This document shows, piece after piece, positions 11,221 to 23,549 of a stretch of DNA of 64,000 bases (the stretch's first letter is position 1; each line of letters starts with the position of its first letter). The notes under the pieces were generated by a model, which did no database searches, was not told the DNA's origin, and worked only from the letters and a program-made list of their open reading frames with translations. The stretch is taken from assembly GCF_013745115.1 (NCBI RefSeq), contig NZ_CP051151.1, positions 1,054,001 to 1,118,000 on the forward strand, read 5' to 3'. The translations under genes and the position numbers were made by a program. This DNA is from Hujiaoplasma nucleasis. Lineage in GTDB: Bacteria; Bacillota_I; Bacilli_A; Izemoplasmatales; Hujiaoplasmataceae.

Positions 11221-12372
11221 CTAACGATATTTTTGATAAATTTTCTTTTTTACCAAAGCATCTATTTGATAAATTTCTTCCAAAGAAGGATGATCAATTA
11301 CATGGTGTTCATCCATCATCTCTCTAATTATTTTTTCTATATCTAAAAATTGAATCTCTTTATGTAAAAACAAATCCACTGCAGCTTCATTAGCTGCATT
11401 TAAGACAGTTCTCATTGAACCACCTTTTTTGTAAGCATCCTTTGCTAAAGCTAAACAAGGATACCTATCTTCGTCCATCTCTTCAAATGTTAATTGGTTC
11501 ATTTTCATTATATCTAAAGCTTTAATATTTGTCTCAACTCTTGATGGATAAAACATAGCATAGGCAATCGGTAAATGCATATCTGGTTCAGAGAAATGAG
11601 CCACAATTGATCCGTCAATAAATTCTACCATAGAATGGACTAAAGACTCTCTATGAACAAAAGTATCTACTTTTCCAATATCAATATCAAACAAATAACA
11701 AGCTTCAATCACTTCAAAACCCTTATTCATCATGGTTGCTGAATCAATAGTAATTTTACTCCCCATAGACCAATTTGGATGGTTTAAAGCTTGATCAATA
11801 CTTACATTCTCTAAATCTTCTCTAGATAAATCTCTAAAAGATCCGCCACTGGCTGTAATGATTAAACGTTTTATATGGTCTTTTTTTTCATGATTTAAAA
11901 GTTGCCATAAGGCATTATGTTCAGAATCTATGGGATACAAATTAAAAGAATATTCTTTTTTTAAATCATTAATTAAATGTCCGCCAACAACTAAAGTTTC
12001 TTTATTTGCCAGTAAAATATCTCTTTCAATCTTTATAGCTTCAATGGTAGGTTCTAATCCAACCATGCCTACCAAAGCATTGATTAAATAAGCGTTTTTA
12101 TCTTCTTTATTGAATGAAGCTAGTTTTTTAAGCCCGTTTTTTCCATAATCAACCATTACATCAGGAAAAACATAAGAAAATTTTAAAGCAGATTCTTGGT
12201 CCTTAAGGACAACCATTTTTGGAGAAAACTCTTTAGTTATTTTAAGCAAATCCTCATACTGTGAGTAACCAGAAATAGCAATCAACTTAAACTCGTCTTT
12301 ATGTTTTCTAATAATATCTAATGTTTGTTTACCAATAGAACCCGTAGAGCCTAATAAATATATATGTTTCAT
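11221..12372 (-). CDS. dxr: 1-deoxy-D-xylulose 5-phosphate reductoisomerase
   Basis: This enzyme converts DXP to 2-C-methyl-D-erythritol 4-phosphate with NADPH, the committed step of the MEP isoprenoid pathway. The 383 residues include the nucleotide-binding GSTGSIG (8-14), the metal and substrate segments SEHNALWQ and ASGGSFRD, and HPNWSMGSKITIDSATMMNK. The length is normal for the family. The start codon overlaps the cdsA stop by one base (TAATG), which implies translational coupling. Its presence with uppS indicates that this organism makes its own isoprenoid carrier lipid precursors. Confidence 0.96.
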   Translation of the reverse strand: MKHIYLLGSTGSIGKQTLDIIRKHKDEFKLIAISGYSQYEDLLKITKEFSPKMVVLKDQESALKFSYVFPDVMVDYGKNGLKKLASFNKEDKNAYLINALVGMVGLEPTIEAIKIERDILLANKETLVVGGHLINDLKKEYSFNLYPIDSEHNALWQLLNHEKKDHIKRLIITASGGSFRDLSREDLENVSIDQALNHPNWSMGSKITIDSATMMNKGFEVIEACYLFDIDIGKVDTFVHRESLVHSMVEFIDGSIVAHFSEPDMHLPIAYAMFYPSRVETNIKALDIMKMNQLTFEEMDEDRYPCLALAKDAYKKGGSMRTVLNAANEAAVDLFLHKEIQFLDIEKIIREMMDEHHVIDHPSLEEIYQIDALVKKKIYQKYR

Positions 12373-13181
12373 TAAATCACCTGCAATACAATCATTAATA
12401 AAGCAGCTGCGAACATGGTTGAATCTAACCTATCTAATACCCCACCATGCCCCGGGAAAATATTAGAATAGTCTTTAATTCCCACTTCTCTTTTAAATTT
12501 AGAAGCAATTAAATCTCCTGCTTGTGAAACAATCGATAATAATATAGATAATAAGATCACCAAAATAAGGTGAATAGTAAATAAATCCATCACATAAGCA
12601 AAAAGAGTTCCAAATACCGCTCCAAAGACCAAACCGCCTACAGCTCCCTCGATACTCTTCTTAGGAGACACCTTAGGTATAAGCTTATGCTTTCCAAATT
12701 TAATTCCAATAAAATAGGCAAATGTATCCGTTAAAATAGTGATTATTAATAAGTAAAGAACCATCTCTAAAGAAACCATTCGCAAATAAGCCAAGCCTAT
12801 AAAGCCAATACTGGTATAAAATATCGCCAATACTGACAAAGCTAATTCACCACGATGCATTCTTTGATCAAATAAATATAAAATAAAATATAAAAAAACA
12901 ATGGTTAGTAAAGATAAGAATACTATTTTATAGTAATGCACAAAATTGAAAGATAAAACATTGATTAAAACAAAAGCAAATGTCAATAAGATAGGTAAAT
13001 AGTGATACCAATATAAGTCTTTATTATGTCGATGACACTTAATCATAAATTCATAAGCCGCCATCGTAGAAAGTAAAACAATACCCCCAGAGAATAAAAA
13101 GGCTAAATCACCTTCACCAAATATTAATACAGCCCCAAATAAGATAATAAGGATCGTGCCAGTAATTAATCTTGTTTTCAT
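12372..13181 (-). CDS. cdsA: Phosphatidate cytidylyltransferase
   Basis: CdsA makes CDP-diacylglycerol from phosphatidic acid and CTP, the branch point of phospholipid synthesis. The 269-residue protein has about seven to eight hydrophobic segments and the CDP-diglyceride synthase signature near the C-terminus (SQAGDLIASKFKRE then FPGHGGVLDRLDS). It overlaps uppS by 4 nt (ATGA) and dxr by 1 nt. The ribosome site is GGAGG. Confidence 0.95.
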   Translation of the reverse strand: MKTRLITGTILIILFGAVLIFGEGDLAFLFSGGIVLLSTMAAYEFMIKCHRHNKDLYWYHYLPILLTFAFVLINVLSFNFVHYYKIVFLSLLTIVFLYFILYLFDQRMHRGELALSVLAIFYTSIGFIGLAYLRMVSLEMVLYLLIITILTDTFAYFIGIKFGKHKLIPKVSPKKSIEGAVGGLVFGAVFGTLFAYVMDLFTIHLILVILLSILLSIVSQAGDLIASKFKREVGIKDYSNIFPGHGGVLDRLDSTMFAAALLMIVLQVI

Positions 13182-13906
13182 TGCTTTAATCCTCCAAAAC
13201 GTCTATTTCTTTTTGTATAATCAACCAATGCTTTTTCTAATTCTTTTTTTGAAAATGCAGGCCAATATGTCTTACAAAAATATAATTCAGCATAAGCTGC
13301 TTGCCATAATAAGAAATTAGATAATCTAATTTCACCACTAGGTCTAATTAATAGATCAAGCGGTGGTAGTTCTTTGGTATACAATCTTTCTTCAATCATG
13401 TCCTTAGTAATATCCTTGGCTTTAAGCTCTTTATTTTCAATCATTAGACCTATATCTTGTACAGCTTCTAAGATTTCAGTTTGTGAACCATAATCAAAAC
13501 ATATATTAAGGATTAAACCTTGTCTATCTTTAGTTCTTTCAGTAATACGTTCTAAAATTTCTCTATTTTCTTGACTTAATTTAGTTTTTCTTCCAGAAAA
13601 CATAACTCTAATATCATGGTTTTTAAATTCATCTTTAAATTTTTTTTCAAATTCACCAGGCAATTTCATTAAAAAATCAACTTCAGCTTGAGGCCTAGTC
13701 CAATTTTCAGTTGAAAAAGCATAAACTGAAAGCGCCTTAATGCCATAATCACTGGCAGCTATGGCGATGGTTCTTATATTTTCAACACCTCTTTGATGAC
13801 CATAAGTCCTTGGCATTCCTCTTTTTTTAGCCCAACGACCATTACCATCTAAGATAATAGCTATATGTTTAGGAATATTTAAGTCTTCTTCTCTTCTTTT
13901 AAACAT
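13178..13906 (-). CDS. uppS: Undecaprenyl pyrophosphate synthase
   Basis: UppS extends farnesyl diphosphate with isopentenyl units to C55 undecaprenyl diphosphate, the carrier for envelope glycans. The motif HIAIILDGNGRWAKKRG gives catalytic Asp20, and RPSGEIRLSNFLLWQ is the substrate-site signature. The start is placed at 13906 (242 residues): an ATG at 13927 lies only about five bases past the -10 box (13937-13932) and has no ribosome site, whereas AAGGTG precedes 13906 by six bases. It is the first gene of uppS-cdsA-dxr-rseP. Confidence 0.95.
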   Translation of the reverse strand: MFKRREEDLNIPKHIAIILDGNGRWAKKRGMPRTYGHQRGVENIRTIAIAASDYGIKALSVYAFSTENWTRPQAEVDFLMKLPGEFEKKFKDEFKNHDIRVMFSGRKTKLSQENREILERITERTKDRQGLILNICFDYGSQTEILEAVQDIGLMIENKELKAKDITKDMIEERLYTKELPPLDLLIRPSGEIRLSNFLLWQAAYAELYFCKTYWPAFSKKELEKALVDYTKRNRRFGGLKQ

Positions 13907-13985
13907 TTTAAACACCTTTTCTTTCATATAGATTATACAACATTTTATGTGATAATTCTATGATTTTAAACTTAGACTAGAATTT

Positions 13986-14020
13986 AAAAAAAGATACAAG
14001 ATTTGAATTCTTGTATCTTT
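13986..14020 (-). terminator. Terminator after frr
   Basis: An 11-bp perfect stem, AAAGATACAAG/CTTGTATCTTT, with a 9-nt loop is followed on the minus strand by a T run (13992-13986). It ends the rpsB-tsf-pyrH-frr operon just before the uppS promoter. Confidence 0.85.
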
Positions 14021-14032
14021 AAGCATCGTCAA

Positions 14033-14590
14033 TTATACATGCATGATATCATTTTGTTTTTCTTTTGCTAGTTCATCGATTCTTTCAACATATTTATCAG
14101 TTAATTTTTGAATTTCATCTTCATAGTATCTTAAGTCATCTTCACTGATTTCAGAAGCTTTTTCCATTTTCTTAAATTGAGAAATAGCATCTCTTCTAAT
14201 ATTTCTTATTGCGACCTTATCATCTTCAGCCATTTTATGTACTTCTTTAGCAGCTTGTTTACGGTTATCTTCAGTCATAGGTGGTAAAGATAATCTAACT
14301 CCAATACCATCATTTGAAGGTGTAACCCCTAAATTCGCTCCAAAAATAGCTTTTTCAATTTCAGATACTAATGTTTTATCATAAGGTTTAATATAAATTT
14401 GTGTAGCTTCTGGAACTGAAATTGAAGCGATTTGTGTAATTGGTGTTTCAACACCATAATATGAAACATGAACCTTTTCTAACATTTTTGGATTTGCCCT
14501 ACCACTTCTAACTTGTGAGAAAGCTTTGATTAAAGATTCAATCGTGTGTTTCATTCTATTTTCTGATTCTTTTAAAATTTCTTTTGGCAT
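14033..14590 (-). CDS. frr: Ribosome recycling factor
   Basis: RRF splits the post-termination ribosome together with EF-G. The protein is 185 residues from the ATG at 14590, the usual family length. A GTG at 14599 would overlap the AAGGAGT ribosome site and is rejected. The conserved VRSGRANP segment and the GVRLSLPPMTEDNR region are present. It starts 5 nt after the pyrH stop, and its ribosome site lies in the end of pyrH. It closes the rpsB-tsf-pyrH-frr operon. Confidence 0.96.
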   Translation of the reverse strand: MPKEILKESENRMKHTIESLIKAFSQVRSGRANPKMLEKVHVSYYGVETPITQIASISVPEATQIYIKPYDKTLVSEIEKAIFGANLGVTPSNDGIGVRLSLPPMTEDNRKQAAKEVHKMAEDDKVAIRNIRRDAISQFKKMEKASEISEDDLRYYEDEIQKLTDKYVERIDELAKEKQNDIMHV

Positions 14591-14595
14591 ATCAC

Positions 14596-15318
14596 TCACT
14601 CCTTATCGTTTTTAATTAATGTACCGATGTTTTCTCCAAGAATGGCTTTTTTAATGTTTCCTTTTTCATTCATATCAAAAACATAGATATCTATATTATT
14701 ATCATAACATAAAGCAGCTGCAGTTGAGTCCATAACATTTAAATTATTGTTTAAAATTTCTTTATGAGTAATATTATTATACTTTTTTGAGTCCTCAAAC
14801 TGTCTAGGGTCTTTATCATAAACCCCATCTGTTCCATTTTTTGCCATGTAAATGATTGAAGCACCAAGTTCAGCAGCTCTTAAAGCAGCCGTTGTGTCTG
14901 TAGAAAAATAAGGATTACCTGTTCCACCACCAAAGATAACAACCCTATCTTTATTTAAATGTGATAAAGCTTTTCTTCTAATATAAGGTTCAGCGACTTC
15001 AGGAATGTTAATAGATGTCATCACCCTTGTTTGAACACCAATGGCCTCTAAAGAATTTTGTAAAGCAAGTGCGTTCACGATGGTACCAATCATTCCCATA
15101 TAATCAGCACTAGATCGTTCAATACCCATTTCATCTGCTAGTTTTCCCCTGAAAATGTTTCCGCCACCAACAATGATTCCAATCTCATTTTGACCAAGGT
15201 CATAAGCAGCTTTAACTTCATGAGCAATCTCTTTAACTTTTTTTGGATCAACACCGATACCAGACTCTCCAGCAAGTGCTTCACCACTTAATTTAATCAT
15301 GATTCGTCTTTTAGACAT
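14596..15318 (-). CDS. pyrH: UMP kinase
   Basis: PyrH phosphorylates UMP to UDP using ATP; it belongs to the amino-acid kinase fold and is normally a hexamer. The 240 residues include [17 protein letters not shown] and [10 protein letters not shown]. The start at 15318 is chosen because AGGAGG lies 10 nt upstream and the length then equals the family norm; an in-frame upstream codon adds 13 unlikely residues. A hairpin between tsf and this gene may reduce its expression relative to the translation factors. Confidence 0.95.
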   Translation of the reverse strand: MSKRRIMIKLSGEALAGESGIGVDPKKVKEIAHEVKAAYDLGQNEIGIIVGGGNIFRGKLADEMGIERSSADYMGMIGTIVNALALQNSLEAIGVQTRVMTSINIPEVAEPYIRRKALSHLNKDRVVIFGGGTGNPYFSTDTTAALRAAELGASIIYMAKNGTDGVYDKDPRQFEDSKKYNNITHKEILNNNLNVMDSTAAALCYDNNIDIYVFDMNEKGNIKKAILGENIGTLIKNDKE

Positions 15319-15346
15319 ATAATATAACCCTCCTATAAACTTGTAA

Positions 15347-15370
15347 AAAAAGGACAAAATTTGTCCTTTT
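15347..15370 (-). terminator. Hairpin between tsf and pyrH
   Basis: AAAAGGAC pairs with GTCCTTTT, followed on the minus strand by further Ts. It begins a few bases after the tsf stop and could act as a partial terminator inside the operon. Confidence 0.65.
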
Positions 15371-15372
15371 AA

Positions 15373-16263
15373 TTATCTTGATTGACTCATTACTTCTTCA
15401 GCAAAATTATCTTCTTTTTTCTCGATGCCTTCACCAACAGCTAAACGTTTAAATAAAGCGATTGATGAATTCGCTGATTTTAAGTATGACTTAATTGTTT
15501 CATCTGGGTTTTTAACATAAGGTTGACTTAATAAGCAAATATCTTGGAAGTTTTTATTCAAACGTCCAATAACCATTTTTTCAATAATGTTTTGTGGTTT
15601 TGGTTTATCTGATTCAGCATTTTCATTCAATGCTTGAGCCGTTAAGACTTCAGTTTCATGTTTAATAACTTCTTCAGAAATTTCATCTCTTGAAATGTAT
15701 TGTGGGTTTGAAGCAGCAATATGCATTGCAATATTTCTTGCGACTTCTTCGTTTTCACCATTTAAAACCACTACAGAAGCAATAGATCCACCAAAGTGAA
15801 CATAAGAACCAAAAACTTGATTATCTTCTTTTGTGATTAATTCATATCTTCTAAAAGTAATTTTTTCTCCAATAGTCGCTGTTTCAGATAATAAAACATC
15901 TTTTAATGCTTTTCCATCCACTTCAACTTCCAAAGCACATTCTTCACAAGGTTTCTTAGCTTCAATTAAAGCAGAAGCAATTTTCTTAACCAAAGCGGTG
16001 AACTTATCGTTTTTAGCAACGAAGTCAGTTTCACAGTTTAGTTCAAAAATGATTGCATGATTTCCATCTGTTTTTACTTCTACTAAACCTTCAGCAGCTA
16101 CTCTAGAAGCTTTTTTCTCAGCTTTAGAAATACCTTTTTCTCTTAACCAATCAATTGATTTATCAAAATCGCCATTATTTTCTACCAATGCTTTTTTACA
16201 ATCCATTAAGCCAGCACCAGTTTTTTCACGTAAATCTTTTACCATTTGTGCACTAATTGCCAT
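15373..16263 (-). CDS. tsf: Elongation factor Ts
   Basis: EF-Ts recycles EF-Tu from its GDP-bound state. The 296-residue protein has the N-terminal UBA-like segment VKDLREKTGAGLMDCKKAL and the core motif IFELNCETDFVAKND. Its length is normal. It sits between rpsB and pyrH in the standard bacterial order, with a GGAGG ribosome site and hairpins on both sides. Confidence 0.96.
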   Translation of the reverse strand: MAISAQMVKDLREKTGAGLMDCKKALVENNGDFDKSIDWLREKGISKAEKKASRVAAEGLVEVKTDGNHAIIFELNCETDFVAKNDKFTALVKKIASALIEAKKPCEECALEVEVDGKALKDVLLSETATIGEKITFRRYELITKEDNQVFGSYVHFGGSIASVVVLNGENEEVARNIAMHIAASNPQYISRDEISEEVIKHETEVLTAQALNENAESDKPKPQNIIEKMVIGRLNKNFQDICLLSQPYVKNPDETIKSYLKSANSSIALFKRLAVGEGIEKKEDNFAEEVMSQSR

Positions 16264-16290
16264 AATATTTCCTCCAATATCTAATTTTTT

Positions 16291-16313
16291 TTAAAAAGGG
16301 AGCCGTAGCCCCC
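16291..16313 (-). terminator. UACG-capped hairpin between rpsB and tsf
   Basis: On the minus strand GGGGGC-TACG-GCTCCC forms a six-pair stem (one G-U) with a UNCG-class tetraloop, then TTTTT. It lies directly after the rpsB stop. It probably acts as a leaky terminator or 3' stabiliser that sets the S2 to EF-Ts ratio. Confidence 0.7.
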
Positions 16314-16322
16314 TAATATTGA

Positions 16323-17339
16323 TTAAAGTGCTGTTTTAATTAATTCAATTAACTCAGCTTTTCTTAATGATGAGTATCCTGATAAATCATGTTCTTTTGC
16401 CATTTCTCTTAACTCAACAACTGTATGAGATTCAAGTTTAGCTTGTAATTCTTTATCATTATCTTTAACAGTTTCTTTAACTGCTTCTTTAGTTTCTTCT
16501 TTAACTTCTTTTTTCTCTGGTGCATTAGATACTTTAACAATTACTGGTTTAGATTCTTTTTTTACTTCTTCTTTAACTTCCTCTTTAACCGCTTCTTGTT
16601 TAAGTGCTTTTTTAGGTTGTTCAGGTTTAACTTCCTCTTTGCTTACAGGTTGATTTTGAGCATTTTTAGCTTCAATTACAGCATCAGCCATAACATCAAC
16701 AATTAATGAAATTGATCTTAAAGCATCATCATTTGCTGGAATGATATAATCTAAATCATCAGGATTACAGTTAGTATCAATGATACCAAATACTGGAATA
16801 TCTAATTTTCTAGCTTCTAAAATTGCATTTCTTTCTTTTTTAGGATCAATAATGAATAATGCTTGAGGCAATTTTTTCATTTCCTTGATACCTGAGAAGA
16901 ATTTCTCTAAGCGTGCGATGTCTTTTCTAAGTTGAACAACTTCTTTTTTTGGCAACAAATCAAATGTTCCATCTTTTTCCATCTTGTATAATGAATGAAG
17001 TTTATTGATTGAACGTTTTATTGTTTTAAAGTTCGTTAAGGTTCCCCCTAACCATCTTTGATTCACATAGTACTGTCCAGAGCGAATCGCTGCTTCTTGG
17101 ATCGGTTCTTGTGCTTGTTTTTTTGTACCTACAAACAATACTTCTCCACCTTCAGCTACGATATCAAACAAAGCTTTGTATGCATCGTCAATGAATTTAG
17201 ATGTTTGTTGTAAGTCGATGATATGGATCCCATTTCTTGAAGTAAAAATGTAACGATCCATTTTTGGATTCCATCTTCTAGTTTGATGTCCAAAATGTAC
17301 CCCTGCTTCTAACAGGCTTTTCATTGTAACAATTCCCAT
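16323..17339 (-). CDS. rpsB: Ribosomal protein S2 with C-terminal Rho-N/SAP-like extension
   Basis: The first 225 or so residues are a normal S2 ([22 protein letters not shown], with FIDDAYKAL and [13 protein letters not shown]). The protein is 338 residues, about 80-100 longer than usual. The extra part is a Lys/Glu/Val-rich linker (about 230-295) and a final 40-residue helical module with [14 protein letters not shown] and [10 protein letters not shown], which resembles Rho-N/SAP/HeH nucleic-acid-binding motifs. It is the first gene of its operon, with AAGGAGG and a 17-bp-spaced promoter. Function of the extension is unknown. Confidence 0.95.
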   Translation of the reverse strand: MGIVTMKSLLEAGVHFGHQTRRWNPKMDRYIFTSRNGIHIIDLQQTSKFIDDAYKALFDIVAEGGEVLFVGTKKQAQEPIQEAAIRSGQYYVNQRWLGGTLTNFKTIKRSINKLHSLYKMEKDGTFDLLPKKEVVQLRKDIARLEKFFSGIKEMKKLPQALFIIDPKKERNAILEARKLDIPVFGIIDTNCNPDDLDYIIPANDDALRSISLIVDVMADAVIEAKNAQNQPVSKEEVKPEQPKKALKQEAVKEEVKEEVKKESKPVIVKVSNAPEKKEVKEETKEAVKETVKDNDKELQAKLESHTVVELREMAKEHDLSGYSSLRKAELIELIKTAL

Positions 17340-17450
17340 TTTTTAAATCCTCCTTTTGATTTTTATACCTCCACCTAATCATCGCTATTGTCACCTATTT
17401 TAGGCTCTTGACAAATCACTCATAGATGTGTGTATTTTAATGGCCAAATT

Positions 17451-17479
17451 ATTCTATCAAATTTTACCTAATAAATCAA
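17451..17479 (-). promoter_or_regulatory. rpsB promoter and about 105-nt leader
   Basis: -35 TTGATT (17479-17474) and -10 TAGAAT (17456-17451) have a 17-bp spacer. The leader (17340-17445) contains CCTAAAATAGG and a later TTAGGTGG that could form alternative pairings. An S2-dependent autoregulatory element is possible, but I cannot match it to a known motif. Confidence 0.75.
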
Positions 17480-17498
17480 GTAATTTTTATCAATGACC

Positions 17499-17945
17499 CT
17501 ATTTATCTGTAGAGCCAAATCCACCCAATCTTTTAAGTAAAGTATTGTCATTATCTGCTTTTAAATATTTCATAAAAACACCCTGAGCTATCCGCTCATT
17601 TTTTTTAATATGAACGTCTTGATCCCCAAAATTATAAAGAATTAAAGAAATCTCACCTTCATTATCTGGGTTGTTATAATAATCAGAATCAATGATTCCA
17701 ACACTATTGACCTTCAATAAATGCTTTTTAAAGCCTAGTGAACTTCTAGGATAGATTTGTAGAACTTCGTCGCTTTCCATATAAGCCTTAATACCAGTGG
17801 GCACAAAAGCGACTTCTTTTGCTTTAATGATCATATCTGTTCTAGAAGCTATATCATAACCTGCAGAACCTTTGGTTTTTCTTTCTGGTAGTATCAAGTC
17901 TTGATTTTTATATTTTTCAACGATTTCAAATCCTCTACGTCTCAC
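17499..17945 (-). CDS. dut: dUTP diphosphatase
   Basis: Dut hydrolyses dUTP to dUMP, keeping uracil out of DNA and supplying dTMP synthesis. All five trimeric dUTPase motifs are visible: GSAGYDI, PRSSLGF, GIIDSDY, ERIAQGVF and RLGGFGSTDK. It is 148 residues. The start is GTG, overlapping the atpC stop by one base (TAGTG). Its place as the last gene of an ATP synthase operon is unusual; with upp at the other end, the operon joins pyrimidine nucleotide handling to energy supply. No clear terminator follows. Confidence 0.93.
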   Translation of the reverse strand: MRRRGFEIVEKYKNQDLILPERKTKGSAGYDIASRTDMIIKAKEVAFVPTGIKAYMESDEVLQIYPRSSLGFKKHLLKVNSVGIIDSDYYNNPDNEGEISLILYNFGDQDVHIKKNERIAQGVFMKYLKADNDNTLLKRLGGFGSTDK

Positions 17946-18337
17946 TATAAACTTCCAGCCCCTGTCTGTTTAATTTGTTTTTGTAACTCTTTTTCCGCTT
18001 TTGCCAATTCGATATTACGTTTTTTATTCTCATTGATTCGGTCTTTTCTAATTTGCTCAAGATTTTCCATGGCTTGATCCTTAGACTTACCTATATATGC
18101 ATCTTGGGCAATGACACGAATTTGATTATTTCTATTTTCAACAATCCCATTAATCACCACCACAAAATAAACCAAATCATTTTGACATAATTTGATGTAG
18201 CCTGTATCAATGGTTGAAACAATAGGTAAATGGTCAGGCAAAATTTCGTAATTACCATTGTTAGAACTCGATACGATGATTGAATTTACGGTTTCTTTGT
18301 ACAATTCACCATCTGGTGTAACGATTGTAATATCCAT
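17945..18337 (-). CDS. atpC: F1 ATP synthase epsilon subunit
   Basis: This 130-residue subunit of the central stalk couples rotation to the c-ring and can inhibit ATP hydrolysis. The N-terminal beta-sandwich pattern is clear (VTPDGELY and LPDHLPIVSTI), followed by the helical hairpin region. It starts 6 nt after atpD and overlaps dut by one base. Confidence 0.93.
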   Translation of the reverse strand: MDITIVTPDGELYKETVNSIIVSSSNNGNYEILPDHLPIVSTIDTGYIKLCQNDLVYFVVVINGIVENRNNQIRVIAQDAYIGKSKDQAMENLEQIRKDRINENKKRNIELAKAEKELQKQIKQTGAGSL

Positions 18338-18343
18338 AGTTTC

Positions 18344-19765
<1,422 letters not shown>

Positions 19766-20620
19766 CTAATTAACTGCATTTGCACCACCGATAATATCGG
19801 TAAGTTCAATGGTTATTTGTGCTTGTCTTGCACGATTATAAATTAAATTTTGTTTTTGTATAATTTCTTTGGCATTGTCAGTTGCATTCTTCATCGCTGT
19901 CATTCTTGATGCATGCTCACTAGTTTTAGCATCTAAAATAATTCCATACAAAGTATTTTCTAAATAAATAGGTAGCAGAGACTGAACAACTTCATCAGCA
20001 CCTGGTTCAAAGACATAAGAAGACACCATGACCTTAGACTTAACCAAGTCCGTAATTGGCAATAACTGTTGCTCAGTCACATGTTGAGTCAACGTATTGA
20101 CATAGTCAGTGTAAATCATCACAATTTTATCCACACCTTTATCTAAATATAATTTAATAAAGGCTCTAGACATGGCTTGAAAATCAATAAATTTAATTTC
20201 ATCTCTAGAAGAAATTGATTCTTTATTCAATAAAGGATAATTTCTTTTCTTACAATAAGAATAAGCTTTATAACCTATAGTTCCTACGATAAAATCATGA
20301 GGATTGTCTTTTAAAATACTTTCAAAATACTTAAATATATTAGAATTATACGGACCAGCTAAACCCCGGTCACTGGCGATAAGAATATATCCAACTTTAT
20401 GAATATCCCTATGTTCTAATAGAGGATGCATAGCATCAGGGTTTGAAGACAATACATCTTCTAACAATCTTTTTACTTCATCTTTAATGGGTTGAAAATT
20501 ACGAAACTTCTTTTCAACTTTTCTTAGTTTAGAAGCAGAGACCATGTTCATCGCTTTGGTAATTTGCGATGTTTTCTTTGTTGCTTCTATACGCTTTTTG
20601 ATATCACGAAGTGAAGCCAT
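19766..20620 (-). CDS. atpG: F1 ATP synthase gamma subunit
   Basis: The rotor shaft of F1. The 284-residue protein has the N-terminal helix ASLRDIKKRIEATKKT...ITKAMNMVS and the C-terminal helix that ends with ARQAQITIELTDIIGGA, the parts that form the coiled-coil axle. The start is the second of two ATGs, 6 nt after AGGAGG. Confidence 0.95.
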   Translation of the reverse strand: MASLRDIKKRIEATKKTSQITKAMNMVSASKLRKVEKKFRNFQPIKDEVKRLLEDVLSSNPDAMHPLLEHRDIHKVGYILIASDRGLAGPYNSNIFKYFESILKDNPHDFIVGTIGYKAYSYCKKRNYPLLNKESISSRDEIKFIDFQAMSRAFIKLYLDKGVDKIVMIYTDYVNTLTQHVTEQQLLPITDLVKSKVMVSSYVFEPGADEVVQSLLPIYLENTLYGIILDAKTSEHASRMTAMKNATDNAKEIIQKQNLIYNRARQAQITIELTDIIGGANAVN

Positions 20621-20634
20621 CATCTGCCTCCTTT

Positions 20635-22146
<1,512 letters not shown>

Positions 22147-22149
22147 TCA

Positions 22150-22665
22150 TCATCCTATTAATGAAGATTTGATTTGTTCCAAAGAAGCATCAACTGTTTG
22201 ATCAATCACGCTTCCTTGATACTCTATACGAATGCCACCTATTATTGATGGCTGAATAACTTCATTAATGATTATTTTTTTATTCAAAACTTTTGTAAAT
22301 TTTTGGATTAATTTATCTTTATTTTCTTGACTTAAAGCTTTGTTAGAAAAGACAATTAATTCTCCTATATTTTGACTTTCATTTAACAATTCTTTATAAG
22401 CCTTAAGAATCTCTTCAACAAAATTAAAACGATTATTATCAATTAAAGCTTTAAAAAAATTAATAAGCAATTGATTATTTAAAACTTTTTCAATAACTTG
22501 ATGTTTTTCTTTATTTTCTATCTTAGGGTTTAAAAAGAACTTAAATGAATCATCATCCAAACCTTGAATCAGTTGATTCAATTCTTGGTAAATGATTTCA
22601 ATTTCTTTTTTTTCAGAAGCAAGCGAAAAAAGAGCTAAGGCATATTGTTTTGACGTATTGGTCAT
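22150..22665 (-). CDS. atpH: F1 ATP synthase delta subunit
   Basis: The peripheral-stalk subunit that ties subunit b to the alpha crown, 171 residues. It is divergent but shows the family layout: an N-terminal helical bundle (TSKQYALALFSLA) and a C-terminal segment with IIGGIRIEYQGSVIDQTV. It overlaps atpF by 4 nt (ATGA). Confidence 0.92.
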   Translation of the reverse strand: MTNTSKQYALALFSLASEKKEIEIIYQELNQLIQGLDDDSFKFFLNPKIENKEKHQVIEKVLNNQLLINFFKALIDNNRFNFVEEILKAYKELLNESQNIGELIVFSNKALSQENKDKLIQKFTKVLNKKIIINEVIQPSIIGGIRIEYQGSVIDQTVDASLEQIKSSLIG

Positions 22666-23198
22666 AGCTCTTCACTGCTTTCTATTTTATGGATAGTTAC
22701 ATTTTGAAATTCTGATTCATCAATTTTCTTTCCAATAACTTTTTCAGCCATTAAACTAGCAATTTGAACAACTTCTTTTTCTAATTCTTGTTTGGCTTTT
22801 TTTCTTTCAGCTTCGATTTCTTTGTGTCCATTATTAATGATAATCTCAGCTTCTTTTTTTCCATGGTCTATAAGTCTTTGACGCTCTTCTTCACCACGAG
22901 TTTTGGCATTATCAAAGTAATCTTTTGATTTCAATCTAATCTCTTTTAATTCTTCTTCTCTGGTATGCTTAAGTTCAACAGCTTCTTTACTAGCTTTTTC
23001 AGCGTCCCTTAATTCCTTTTCCATGATTTCTTTTCTTTTATCAAGAAATTCAGTTATTCGACCCCAGAAGAATTTTTTGACAATCAGCACTAAAATGATT
23101 GTAGCAGCTATTTGTACAATCATATCAAGTATATTGACACCCAAAGCTTGTTCAACAGCCGATTCTACACCAGAGACTAATCTATCTAATATTGTCAT
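22662..23198 (-). CDS. atpF: F0 ATP synthase subunit b
   Basis: The peripheral stalk: one N-terminal membrane helix (about residues 25-44) followed by a long, charged coiled coil rich in Lys and Glu. It is 178 residues. The AGGAGG ribosome site lies about 10 nt upstream. It lies between atpE and atpH. Confidence 0.94.
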   Translation of the reverse strand: MTILDRLVSGVESAVEQALGVNILDMIVQIAATIILVLIVKKFFWGRITEFLDKRKEIMEKELRDAEKASKEAVELKHTREEELKEIRLKSKDYFDNAKTRGEEERQRLIDHGKKEAEIIINNGHKEIEAERKKAKQELEKEVVQIASLMAEKVIGKKIDESEFQNVTIHKIESSEEL

Positions 23199-23236
23199 CA
23201 GGCCAAGACCTCCTTGTTGTTAAGATTTTTTTTCTA

Positions 23237-23521
<285 letters not shown>

Positions 23522-23549
23522 TTATTTATTTTTTTTATATAAACTGATT

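Noticed and set aside
13907-13927. Seven extra N-terminal residues of UppS
   Set aside because: The upstream ATG lies at the probable transcription start and lacks a ribosome site, unlike the ATG at 13906.
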